Positions 35,306 through 43,632 of a DNA stretch of 64,000 bases are shown in pieces; the stretch's first letter is position 1, and the number at the start of each line of letters is the position of its first letter. This DNA comes from Paenibacillus aestuarii (GTDB taxonomy: Bacteria; Bacillota; Bacilli; Paenibacillales; NBRC-103111). The notes under the pieces were generated by a model. That model ran no database searches and was not told the DNA's origin. It was given only the letters and a program-made list of their open reading frames with translations. The stretch is taken from positions 248,001 through 312,000 of the forward strand of contig NZ_JAQFVF010000023.1 in the NCBI RefSeq assembly GCF_027789125.1, read 5' to 3'. The position numbers and the translations under genes are program-made.

Positions 35306-36919
35306 TTACGCGTACAGCGTTTCGCGTTGTTTTTTTACATCTTCGCTATCCAGATACTCATCGTATGTGATCATCTTGTCGATGAAACCATTCGGTCCGA
35401 TTTCCATAATACGGTTGGCAATCGTTTGGATGAACTGATGGTCATGGGAGACGAACAGAATTGTGCCGTCGAAGTCAACTAGACCGTTGTTGAGCGCCGT
35501 GATCGACTCCAAGTCCAAATGGTTCGTCGGCTCATCCAGAATGAGCACGTTGGAACCGCTCAGCATCATTTTGGAGAACATGCAGCGAACTTTTTCGCCA
35601 CCGGAAAGCACATTCGCTTTTTTCAGCGCTTCTTCGCCGGAGAACAGCATGCGGCCCAAGAAGCCGCGGAGGAACGATTCATCCTGGTCTTTGGAATATT
35701 GACGCAGCCAATCCACCAGGTTCATATCCACATTAAAGTACTCTTGGCTGTCTTTCGGGAAGTAAGCCTGTGAAGTTGTAACCCCCCACGTGTAAGTACC
35801 GCTGTCCGCTTCCAATTCGCCCATAATGATTTTGAACAGCGTCGTTTTGGCAATACCGTCCGGACCAACAAAAGCTACTTTATCCCCTTTATTGATCGTA
35901 AATGACAGGTTATCAAGCACTTTCACGCCGTCGACCGTTTTCGTCAATCCTTCAACGGCTAACAATTGCTTACCAGCTTCACGCTCGGACTTAAAGTTGA
36001 TGAACGGATATTTACGGCTGGAAGGTCGAATATCTTCAAGCGTAAGCTTTTCGAGCTGCTTTTTACGGGAAGTCGCTTGCTTGGATTTGGAGGCATTCGC
36101 ACTGAAACGCGCGATAAAGGCTTCCAGTTCCTTACGCTTCTCCTCGGTTTTCTTGTTCGCATCACGAGCAAGCTTAAGGGCCAATTGACTGGACTCATAC
36201 CAGAAATCGTAGTTACCGACGTACATTTGGATTTTACCGAAGTCAATATCCGCGATATGCGTACATACTTGGTTCAAGAAGTAGCGATCATGGGATACCA
36301 CGATAACAGTGCCTTCAAAACGCGCCAGGAAGTGTTCCAACCAGCGGATGGATTCCAAGTTCAAATGGTTCGTAGGCTCATCGAGCAGCAGGATATTCGG
36401 GCTGCCGAACAGCGCTTGAGCGAGGAGAACACGTACTTTCTCGTTGCCTTCCAGATCTTTCATTTTCGTATCATGCAAAGACGTCGGGATGCCAAGACCA
36501 ATCAACAGCTCAGCCGCATCGGATTCAGCTTGCCAGCCGTCCAGATCCTGGAATTCGCCTTCCAACTCAGCTGCTCTCATGCCGTCTTCTTCGGAGAAAT
36601 CCGCTTTGGCATACAAAGCATCTTTTTCTTCCATAATCTTGAAAAGGCGCGCATGGCCCATGATGACGGTTTTCAAAACTTCGATTTCATCGAATTCGTA
36701 ATGATTTTGTTTCAGGACAGCCATTCTCTCGCCTGGTGTGATGCTCACTTCACCTGTATTGCTTTCAATCTCGCCAGACAAAATTTTCAAAAATGTGGAC
36801 TTGCCGGCGCCATTGGCCCCGATCAAACCGTAACAGTTGCCTGGTGTAAATTTGATATTGACATCTTCAAAAAGCGCTCTCTTGCCGTAACGAAGCGTTA
36901 CGTTATTTACAGTTATCAT
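35306..36919 (-). CDS. ABC-F ATPase, YkpA/YbiT-like
   Basis: 537 aa with two ABC domains and no membrane spans, an ABC-F translation-type ATPase. First domain: Walker A GANGAGKST, a non-canonical signature LEGNEKVRVLLAQAL, and DEPTNHLNLES. Linker rich in Lys/Arg (about 240-300). Second domain: the P-loop reads GPDGIAKTT with Ala replacing the usual Gly, signature LSGGEKVRC, and DEPTNHLDLES. Such deviations are usual in the YkpA/YbiT subgroup. Likely acts at the ribosomal E site; precise role unknown. Confidence 0.88.
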   Translation of the reverse strand: MITVNNVTLRYGKRALFEDVNIKFTPGNCYGLIGANGAGKSTFLKILSGEIESNTGEVSITPGERMAVLKQNHYEFDEIEVLKTVIMGHARLFKIMEEKDALYAKADFSEEDGMRAAELEGEFQDLDGWQAESDAAELLIGLGIPTSLHDTKMKDLEGNEKVRVLLAQALFGSPNILLLDEPTNHLNLESIRWLEHFLARFEGTVIVVSHDRYFLNQVCTHIADIDFGKIQMYVGNYDFWYESSQLALKLARDANKKTEEKRKELEAFIARFSANASKSKQATSRKKQLEKLTLEDIRPSSRKYPFINFKSEREAGKQLLAVEGLTKTVDGVKVLDNLSFTINKGDKVAFVGPDGIAKTTLFKIIMGELEADSGTYTWGVTTSQAYFPKDSQEYFNVDMNLVDWLRQYSKDQDESFLRGFLGRMLFSGEEALKKANVLSGGEKVRCMFSKMMLSGSNVLILDEPTNHLDLESITALNNGLVDFDGTILFVSHDHQFIQTIANRIMEIGPNGFIDKMITYDEYLDSEDVKKQRETLYA

Positions 36920-36956
36920 GGATAAGACTTACCTGCTTTCATTTAGTTTGATTCTA

Positions 36957-38897
36957 TCATACCTTATTTCGCTCTATTTCTTCTACCAGCTCGGATAAAT
37001 AAGTCCATCTTTCCATCGCGGCTTCCAAATCTGCGGCCGTTTTCTGTTCTTCTTCATAGAGCTCCCGAACACGGTCAAAATCGCTACCCGCCGTCTCAAT
37101 CTGCTGTTTCAAGCTTGACGCTTTATCTTCCAGCGAAGCGATGACGTTCTCGATGTCATCCCATTCTTTCTGCTCTTTGAATGTGAGCTTTTTCGGACGA
37201 TTGCTCCCGCTTTGCGAGGTGGCCGTGGGAGCAGCCGCCGGTTTCTCCGGCGCAGCCTGCTTCAGCCATTCTTTGCGCTGCTGCTCCGCTTCTTCCTGCT
37301 GGCGCTTTTCTTCCAAGTAATCGGAATAATTGCCGATGAACGGCTCGATGCGCCCCTCGCCTTCGAAAGCGAACAGATGCGTACAGGTCCGATCCAAAAA
37401 GTAGCGGTCATGCGATACCGTAATGACAGCTCCTGGAAATTGCTCCAAATAATCTTCCAAAATCGTCAGCGTTTGGATGTCCAAATCATTCGTCGGCTCA
37501 TCGAGCAGCAGGACGTTCGGCTCGCCCATGAGCGTGCGCAGCAGGTACAGCCTGCGCTTCTCACCGCCGGACAGCTTGCCGATCGGCGTCCACTGCAGCG
37601 TCGGAGAGAACAGGAAGCGCTCAAGCATTTGCGAAGCCGATATCGCTTCGCCGTCAGACGTGCGGATGACTTCCGCGGCTTCTTTGATATACTCGATGAC
37701 GCGCATTTTCTCGTCCATCTCGACGTTCTCTTGCGTGTAGTACGCCAGCTTGACAGTCTGGCCGGTCTCAATCGTCCCGCTGTCAGGTTGGATGCGGCCA
37801 GCGAGCATATTCAGTAGCGTCGATTTGCCGCTGCCGTTCGGACCGATGATGCCGAGCCGGTCGTTTGGCATCACGATGTAACTGAAGTCGCGGATCAGCG
37901 GCTTCCCGCTCGTGAACGCTTTGGTGACGGCTTCGAGCTCCATCACCTTCTTGCCCAGGCGGCTGCCAGCCAGCGCCATGTCGAGCTTCTCCGCGGGTCC
38001 GTCGACCTTGCGGTCCCGCAGCTCCTCGGCGCGCTGCACGCGCGCCTTCTGCTTCGTCGTGCGCGCCTTTGCGCCACGGCGCAGCCAAGCGAGCTCGCGG
38101 CGCAGCAAGTTCTGCCGCTTATCTTCACTGGCGGCTTCGGACTCCATCCGCTCCGCTTTCTTCTCGAGGAACGCCTCGTAGTTGCCCTCGTAGCTATAGA
38201 TCTTGCCGCGGTCCAGCTCCAGAATGCGGTTTGTCACCCGCTCCAGGAAATACCTGTCGTGCGTAACCAGCAGCAACGCGCCGCGCCATTTGCTGAGGAA
38301 CTCCTCGAGCCACATCGCGGTCTCGTTGTCGATATGGTTCGTCGGCTCATCGAGGATGAGCAGGTCGGCCGGTTGGATCAAAACGCGGGCCATGGCCACG
38401 CGTTTGCGCTGACCGCCCGACAGCTGGCCGACGGGCTTATTAAACTCGCTGATGCCGAGCCGCGTCAGCACTGTTTTCGCCACGGTCGCCGCTTCCCATG
38501 CGCCGTGCTCTTCCATGCGCTGCTGGGCTTTGAACAGCCGCGCTTGTTTGGCCTCGCTGGAGGGGTCCTGCTCCAGCTCGGCCAAGGCACGCTCATAGTC
38601 GCGTAGCGTCTGCATGAGCGGCGTTTCGCCGTGGAATACCTGTTCCAGTACCGTAGAGTTCGGGTCGAACTCCGGGTTCTGCGGCAGGTATTCCACCCGG
38701 AAATGGTTCGCGTGCACAAGCTTGCCGTGATCCGCGGTTTCCAGTCCCGCCAGCAGTTTGAGCAGCGTGGACTTGCCTGTGCCGTTCACGCCGATGAGTC
38801 CGATGCGCTGCTTCTCGTTCACCGTGAACGTAATATCATCGAACAACACTTTTTCTCCATAAGTTTTGGTTATATTTTGCACGCTGAGGATATTCAT
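36957..38897 (-). CDS. ABC-F ATPase, Uup/YfmR-like
   Basis: 646 aa. Walker A GVNGTGKST, signature LSGGQRKRVAMARVL, DEPTNHIDNE; second domain GPNGSGKST, LSGGEKRRLYLLRTL and DEPTNDLDIQ. An Arg/Lys-rich linker separates them. A C-terminal coiled coil (from LTFKEQKEWDDIENVIASLEDKA) marks the Uup/YfmR subgroup, linked in Bacillus to relieving ribosome stalling. The start overlaps the end of the M42 peptidase gene by 4 bp, so the two are cotranscribed. Confidence 0.88.
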   Translation of the reverse strand: MNILSVQNITKTYGEKVLFDDITFTVNEKQRIGLIGVNGTGKSTLLKLLAGLETADHGKLVHANHFRVEYLPQNPEFDPNSTVLEQVFHGETPLMQTLRDYERALAELEQDPSSEAKQARLFKAQQRMEEHGAWEAATVAKTVLTRLGISEFNKPVGQLSGGQRKRVAMARVLIQPADLLILDEPTNHIDNETAMWLEEFLSKWRGALLLVTHDRYFLERVTNRILELDRGKIYSYEGNYEAFLEKKAERMESEAASEDKRQNLLRRELAWLRRGAKARTTKQKARVQRAEELRDRKVDGPAEKLDMALAGSRLGKKVMELEAVTKAFTSGKPLIRDFSYIVMPNDRLGIIGPNGSGKSTLLNMLAGRIQPDSGTIETGQTVKLAYYTQENVEMDEKMRVIEYIKEAAEVIRTSDGEAISASQMLERFLFSPTLQWTPIGKLSGGEKRRLYLLRTLMGEPNVLLLDEPTNDLDIQTLTILEDYLEQFPGAVITVSHDRYFLDRTCTHLFAFEGEGRIEPFIGNYSDYLEEKRQQEEAEQQRKEWLKQAAPEKPAAAPTATSQSGSNRPKKLTFKEQKEWDDIENVIASLEDKASSLKQQIETAGSDFDRVRELYEEEQKTAADLEAAMERWTYLSELVEEIERNKV

Positions 38898-39943
38898 GCT
38901 TGAGCTGGCTCCATGATGTAAGCAGCAAGCAGCGCAGCTGTGTTTACAACCGCATCCATATGCGTCCGCTCCATACTATGCGAAGCATGCACGCCTGGTC
39001 CTACCAAAGCGGCGCGAATATCTCGGCCGCCGCGCAGCGCTGCGGATGCATCCGATCCGTAGCGTGGATAAATATCGATCGCGTAGCCGATTTCCAGTTT
39101 TTGGGCCAGATCAACCATTTTAGAAGTCATATGATAGTCATATGGACCCGAGGAATCTTTGGCGCAGATCGATACATCTCTTTCGCTGCCGCTGAGATCG
39201 TCGCCGAGAGCGCCCATATCAACCGCTATCAGCTCGGTGATATCGTCCGGAATAAAGGAAGAGCCGTGTCCTACTTCCTCATAATTCGAGAAAAACAGCT
39301 TCACGGTGTACGCTGGTTTCAAGTTTTGCTCTTTGATAAGCCGTAGCAAGCCGAACAAGGAGGCGACACTGGCTTTATCATCGAGATGACGTGATTTTAC
39401 ATATCCGTTATCCTTGATTTGCACACGCGGATCAAAGGAAATATAATCCCCGACACGAATGCCCAGCGCTTCGACATCATTCTTCGATTTCACCAGCTCG
39501 TCGATCCGAACTTCCATGCTCGCCTCTTCGCGTTTGAACTCTCGCGCATCCTCGTACACGTGTACGGAAGGACGCGTCGTTAAAATCGTGCCGTCATAGA
39601 CGCGACCGTCCCGGGTGTGAATTTGCACATACTCGTTTTCAATGGCGCCCATCATAAAACCACCGAGAAACGTCATCTTCAAGTTTCCGTTTTCTTTGAT
39701 CGACCGGACCATCGCTCCGAGCGTATCGACATGAGCGGAAATGCCGATCGTACGATCGCTTTGTTCCCCAGGGATCGTTACGATGCCGCAGCCTTTGTTT
39801 GTATATGTAAGCTCGTAACCTAGTTGATTCACCTGATCTTGCACTTTTTTCATAATATGATGCGTATAGCCTGTCGGGCTTGGCGTACGCAGCAGCATTT
39901 CGAGTATTTCCGTCATGTAGGCTTGGTTCAGTTTCGTTTTCAA
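38894..39943 (-). CDS. M42-family aminopeptidase
   Basis: About 349 aa metallopeptidase. The metal ligands are placed in ISAHVDTLGAMV (His, Asp), RHLDDKASVA (Asp), NYEEVGHGSS (Glu pair) and AVDMGALG, with the final His near VHASHSMERTH. Family members are cytosolic aminopeptidases forming large tetrahedral complexes. A TTG start at 39943 lies 9 nt after GGGTGG; GTG 39955 overlaps that site. It precedes the Uup-like gene. Confidence 0.88.
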   Translation of the reverse strand: MKTKLNQAYMTEILEMLLRTPSPTGYTHHIMKKVQDQVNQLGYELTYTNKGCGIVTIPGEQSDRTIGISAHVDTLGAMVRSIKENGNLKMTFLGGFMMGAIENEYVQIHTRDGRVYDGTILTTRPSVHVYEDAREFKREEASMEVRIDELVKSKNDVEALGIRVGDYISFDPRVQIKDNGYVKSRHLDDKASVASLFGLLRLIKEQNLKPAYTVKLFFSNYEEVGHGSSFIPDDITELIAVDMGALGDDLSGSERDVSICAKDSSGPYDYHMTSKMVDLAQKLEIGYAIDIYPRYGSDASAALRGGRDIRAALVGPGVHASHSMERTHMDAVVNTAALLAAYIMEPAQA

Positions 39944-39987
39944 ACGGGATTCCACCCTTATTCTAGTATGAGTGCTTTTTTACACAC

Positions 39988-40028
39988 AAAAACAGTGCAG
40001 CCTCTTCTAAGGATACTACACTGTTTTT
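39988..40028 (-). terminator. Terminator after the Dabb gene
   Basis: Minus-strand AAACAGTG pairs with CACTGTTT across a long loop, followed by TTTG. Confidence 0.6.
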
Positions 40029-40047
40029 CTTCGTTTTTCAAACCACT

Positions 40048-40338
40048 TTAGCTAAGGAAATCAACGCAAACCGATGTGCCGTCCAAAACTTTTTTCATAT
40101 GAGCTTTCACTTCTTCATGTATGGGATGCGTGTCATACACTTGCAAATCTTCGGGAGAGTCAAATTTCGTAATCAATACGAGATCATACGAACGCTCCAA
40201 ATGATGCACATCCACACCTACTTCAATATGCTTCAAAACTGGGATTTTGCCTTCCATATTGACAAGAACCTGTCTCGTCGCTTCCACGGATTCCGGGCTG
40301 CGATCCTTAAGTTTAAATAGTACGACATGAGTTAACAA
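40048..40338 (-). CDS. Dabb-domain protein (stress-responsive A/B barrel)
   Basis: 96 aa. Opens LTHVVLFKLKDRSPESV and contains KHIEVGVDVHHLERSYDLVLITKFDSPEDLQVYDTHPIHEEV, a dimeric alpha+beta barrel of the Dabb family. The role is unclear; in other organisms members bind small molecules or respond to salt stress. A TTG start has GGAGG 8 nt upstream. Confidence 0.85.
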   Translation of the reverse strand: MLTHVVLFKLKDRSPESVEATRQVLVNMEGKIPVLKHIEVGVDVHHLERSYDLVLITKFDSPEDLQVYDTHPIHEEVKAHMKKVLDGTSVCVDFLS

Positions 40339-40437
40339 GTCTCATTCCTCCATGGATAACGGATAATTGGTGTGTTCTTATTAGCAATACCTTATTATAC
40401 CACTGATGCGATCAGACAAGAAATAGAAAAAAGCTGT

Positions 40438-40884
40438 TTACAAGTTCAAGTACCTCACAAACAAGATCCGATCTTCGTCGGGCCCTTCATAGTCGGGTGC
40501 ATAATCTGCTGTAAAGCCCATTCGATGATGAAAGTCGATTGATTTGACATTTACTGGTGAAGTGATACAGCGAATTGTATCACAACCGCGCTCTCGTACT
40601 TCTTCAAAAAATTTATTATAGAGTCGATGTGCCACCCCTTGTTTTCTAAAGTCAGGATGCACGCCAACGAAGTGAATATAAGCCTCGTTTTCTTTCGATG
40701 GAGAGATAAATCCAATTACAAATCCAACGATTTTGCTTCCCGACATCATGACAAAGCTTGTGTTTTGAAAATGTTCAAAAAATAAGCGGGGCAGTAAATG
40801 GGTCATTTGACGGCCTCCCCACCATTCATTAACCACAGAGCGGATTTCGTAGCAATCGGATTCATGCAGCGTACGTAAGTTCAT
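40438..40884 (-). CDS. GNAT-family N-acetyltransferase
   Basis: 148 aa. Acetyl-CoA-binding motif VHPDFRKQGVAHRLYNKFFEE with core V-x-P-x-[FR]-R-x-x-G-[IV]-A, preceded by SGSKIVGFVIGFISPSKENEAYIHFVGV. The substrate could be an amino group on a protein, antibiotic or small molecule. AGGGG lies before the ATG. Single gene. Confidence 0.85.
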   Translation of the reverse strand: MNLRTLHESDCYEIRSVVNEWWGGRQMTHLLPRLFFEHFQNTSFVMMSGSKIVGFVIGFISPSKENEAYIHFVGVHPDFRKQGVAHRLYNKFFEEVRERGCDTIRCITSPVNVKSIDFHHRMGFTADYAPDYEGPDEDRILFVRYLNL

Positions 40885-40908
40885 TAAACCCCTGCTTTCA
40901 TTTTTGGT

Positions 40909-42390
40909 TTATTTAAGGCGAAAGATCAGTTCGACACTAGCAATCCGGATCACATCTCCATCTTGCAGCACATATGGCTGATGAGCAGCGAGTGCCTGCT
41001 CATTCACGGAAGTTCCATTCGTCGAGCCCAGATCGATAAGCTCATAAGTTCCTTCAAGTTGATTAATTTCAGCATGCATTCTCGAAACACCAGGTACATC
41101 GATGACATGATCCAGCTTTCCCTTCTCGCCTCGTCCAATCGTAAACCTCTTGCTTGTTATGTGGACGGACTGGCTCTGGCCTTCTTTGATGTACTCCAGT
41201 ATGATTTCGGGAGCGCGTGTCATGTGATTATTTAATCCTAAATAGACGGTTTGATCCGGTTCAGATGGGTTCAACAGTGTGGTATGCATATGAAGATTAC
41301 GATAATATTCTTCTACGCTTACTTGCTGATCGGCTTCTGAGATCTGCAGCTTTTGTTCTATTAAGATATCTTGATGTCTGGATGGTGCTTGTTTTACACT
41401 TTGTTCCCTTTTCAACAGCGGAATGCCGATGAATGTTACTATGAAACAAATATCAGCAAACAGCAGCGTTAATCCAACTGTAAAGCGCAATGTTGCATCG
41501 GCTGGATAAGTCATATAATTTTTCCACAAGAAGGCGACGAGCAGAAAACAAACTGCAGCAACGATTAGCTGCGACCTATTAGATAGCTTGAGGAAAGAAG
41601 CTTTCGTATTTGTCATATGCAAAGGCTCGTTAGCAGGGGCATAGATTTCGCTTGGCATCGGAGTGAGCCTCGGTTGCTGGTTCAAAACTGGCTTTGGCAA
41701 TCCGCGATAGATCGGCGATTCAACGCTTTGCTGAGACTTTAGCCCCTGTACAGCTGTGAGTTCATTCCGGTTTCCCTGGAAATGGTTTCTTTCCGATTGC
41801 TTTTCCGCTTGCGGTGGCTGCATCCTTGCCAGCAGCTTTTCTTTTAATCGCGAATGATCATGTATAAGGCTCATTTCCTCTATCATGCTTTTCACATGCG
41901 GAAGATCTTCATCCCTCACTTTATCAGCGATCCGCTCCATCAACAAGCCAAAATCTTCAAGCTGTCTCCCCCCTTCATCGATATGAGTGAGCGGCACATA
42001 AGTCAAATATACATCCGACCAATCTACTCCTAAAAAGATAAAATTTTCTTTCATCACATACCCGTCCTGATGCAGCATGTAATGATGACTTTCCTCCAAA
42101 GCGCTAATAATGGCATAGAAGAGTTTGGCAAAATTTTGTTGGTTAAGCGATTCGTTCTTCAGCGCTTGATTCAGCATGCGTCTGGGTGATAATTTATAAA
42201 GCAGACTCAACCGATTATCGAACTCCCTCACCTCAAAGGGCAGCAAATGAGGAACTTGATTCGCTTCCAGCATGCGCAGCTGCAGTGCAGATAGTTGTTC
42301 AGGCGCGATCCCTTCATCTTGGTACAATTCCATATAATGACCTTGACGATATATAAAATCGTACTTCAAACCAAAAATTTCTTGATTCAA
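40909..42390 (-). CDS. DUF6382/FHA-domain membrane protein of the Tad locus
   Basis: 493 aa. The N-terminal 190 residues match the DUF6382 kinase-like region seen in Firmicute pilus loci. One or two membrane helices lie near 275-320 (LIVAAVCFLLVAFLWK and a following span). The C-terminal ~90 aa is an FHA domain: FTIGRGEKG, VSRMHAEI and LIDLGSTNGTSVN, which binds phosphothreonine. A TTG start has AAGGAGG 8 nt upstream. The locus also encodes a Ser/Thr kinase (49396-51042), so phospho-dependent control is likely. Confidence 0.85.
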   Translation of the reverse strand: MNQEIFGLKYDFIYRQGHYMELYQDEGIAPEQLSALQLRMLEANQVPHLLPFEVREFDNRLSLLYKLSPRRMLNQALKNESLNQQNFAKLFYAIISALEESHHYMLHQDGYVMKENFIFLGVDWSDVYLTYVPLTHIDEGGRQLEDFGLLMERIADKVRDEDLPHVKSMIEEMSLIHDHSRLKEKLLARMQPPQAEKQSERNHFQGNRNELTAVQGLKSQQSVESPIYRGLPKPVLNQQPRLTPMPSEIYAPANEPLHMTNTKASFLKLSNRSQLIVAAVCFLLVAFLWKNYMTYPADATLRFTVGLTLLFADICFIVTFIGIPLLKREQSVKQAPSRHQDILIEQKLQISEADQQVSVEEYYRNLHMHTTLLNPSEPDQTVYLGLNNHMTRAPEIILEYIKEGQSQSVHITSKRFTIGRGEKGKLDHVIDVPGVSRMHAEINQLEGTYELIDLGSTNGTSVNEQALAAHQPYVLQDGDVIRIASVELIFRLK

Positions 42391-42403
42391 AATACGGCCT
42401 CCT

Positions 42404-42913
42404 TCAAATAAAATTTTCGTACCAGACTAATAGAACCCCTGGCAATGCTGCGTACATAAAAGGAAATTTGATATTGATCTGTCTTTTCATTCCCGTGATG
42501 AAGCTTTTGTCTCTCAATATTGTCAATGAAATCAACCATCCTGCCAGTTTATGTCCTGTTTCAGCCATTTTTTTGCTAGCAATTAATAACCCAATGCCAA
42601 TTACGCCGGCAAACAGGAGGGCATAGTAAATGCTCTGGATAACGAAGGCTGTCCCCATGATTGAACCGATAGCAGCGAATAACTTGACATCTCCTGCGCC
42701 TAGTGCACCAAGGGCATACAATACAATAAGTGCCAAAAATCCGCTCAATGCCCCAACCAGCGCAAACCAGAGCCCATTCCAGCCTTGCGTACATGTATGC
42801 ATAATGCCGCCGGTGATCACGCCGGTGACAGTCAACCGATTAGGAATCATTGATTTCCTGGCATCAATAATAAAAGCAATCCCCACTAACATAAATAGTG
42901 CTGCGTGAACCAT
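42404..42913 (-). CDS. Prepilin peptidase A24 (TadV/CpaA type)
   Basis: About 169 aa with roughly five membrane spans. The two catalytic aspartates lie in DARKSMIPNRLT and GAGDVKLFAAIG (G-x-G-D motif). It lacks the N-terminal cysteine-rich methylase part, as TadV/CpaA proteins do, and would process Flp pilin and TadE/F pseudopilins. Three tandem ATGs follow GGGGGG; the third (42913) has the best spacing. It is cotranscribed with the FHA gene. Confidence 0.88.
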   Translation of the reverse strand: MVHAALFMLVGIAFIIDARKSMIPNRLTVTGVITGGIMHTCTQGWNGLWFALVGALSGFLALIVLYALGALGAGDVKLFAAIGSIMGTAFVIQSIYYALLFAGVIGIGLLIASKKMAETGHKLAGWLISLTILRDKSFITGMKRQINIKFPFMYAALPGVLLVWYENFI

Positions 42914-42949
42914 CATCATCCCCCCGTATGCTCCAACGGATTTGACAAT

Positions 42950-43612
42950 TTACTTGCCAATCCACGCACGTTCGTAAGCTCTTTTTTTCAAAGTGATCGT
43001 TTGTGAGAAAAAGGGTATTGGCAACTTATAGGTAACCTGAGCTTCGATACCGAAGTAGGGCTCTCCTTCACCTATCAAATCGGGCATGATTACGGAAATA
43101 ACTTTAAAATTATCTTTTTTGATCGCTCTGCTTTCGCCAAATCCGTAAACAACAGGTGTTAACGCTGCATAAATCCGCGAGGCCACATGTTCCTCATAGA
43201 TCTCTATAAGCTGACCTTGCGCTTTCTCCTCGACTGAGACACGCAGCTCCTGCTCCCATTTCAGTAGTTCCAACAAAGAATCCGGAATATATGCGGCATA
43301 ATCGTCAGCCAATTGTTCTGCTCCCAGCACTTTGTCTCGAGTAGACTGAACTAGTTGGATCGCGGATGTAATCCTTTCGCCTGCAGGGCTCTGATCAAAC
43401 TTCACTTTCGCCTCCTGTGCAAGCAGCCTTGCTGGGTATATTTGTCCAGCAATGGAACGAGTTGCTTCCGAAACACTTGTTTGCAAAGCGATTTCGATGA
43501 CTGCGATTTGTATGCAAATTATTAGTCCCACAACAAATACGATAAAAATAGGCAGTATGAGCGATGCCTCAAGCACCATGCCCCCGTCTTGATCGCTGGT
43601 GAACTTGCGTAT
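42950..43612 (-). CDS. TadE-like pseudopilin with non-standard start
   Basis: About 220 aa. The N-terminus IRKFTSDQDGGMVLEASLILP followed by a long hydrophobic helix is the TadE pseudopilin type. The strong ribosome binding site AAGGAGGTA (43627-43619) is followed 4-7 nt later only by ATC (43615-43613) and ATA (43612-43610), with no ATG, GTG or TTG in range. I place the start at ATA 43612. An ATG at about codon 12 (GGMVLEAS) or ATG 43669 without a ribosome binding site are fallbacks. Product probably a minor pilin. Confidence 0.7.
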   Translation of the reverse strand: MRKFTSDQDGGMVLEASLILPIFIVFVVGLIICIQIAVIEIALQTSVSEATRSIAGQIYPARLLAQEAKVKFDQSPAGERITSAIQLVQSTRDKVLGAEQLADDYAAYIPDSLLELLKWEQELRVSVEEKAQGQLIEIYEEHVASRIYAALTPVVYGFGESRAIKKDNFKVISVIMPDLIGEGEPYFGIEAQVTYKLPIPFFSQTITLKKRAYERAWIGK

Positions 43613-43632
43613 GATGCGTACCTCCTTGCTTC

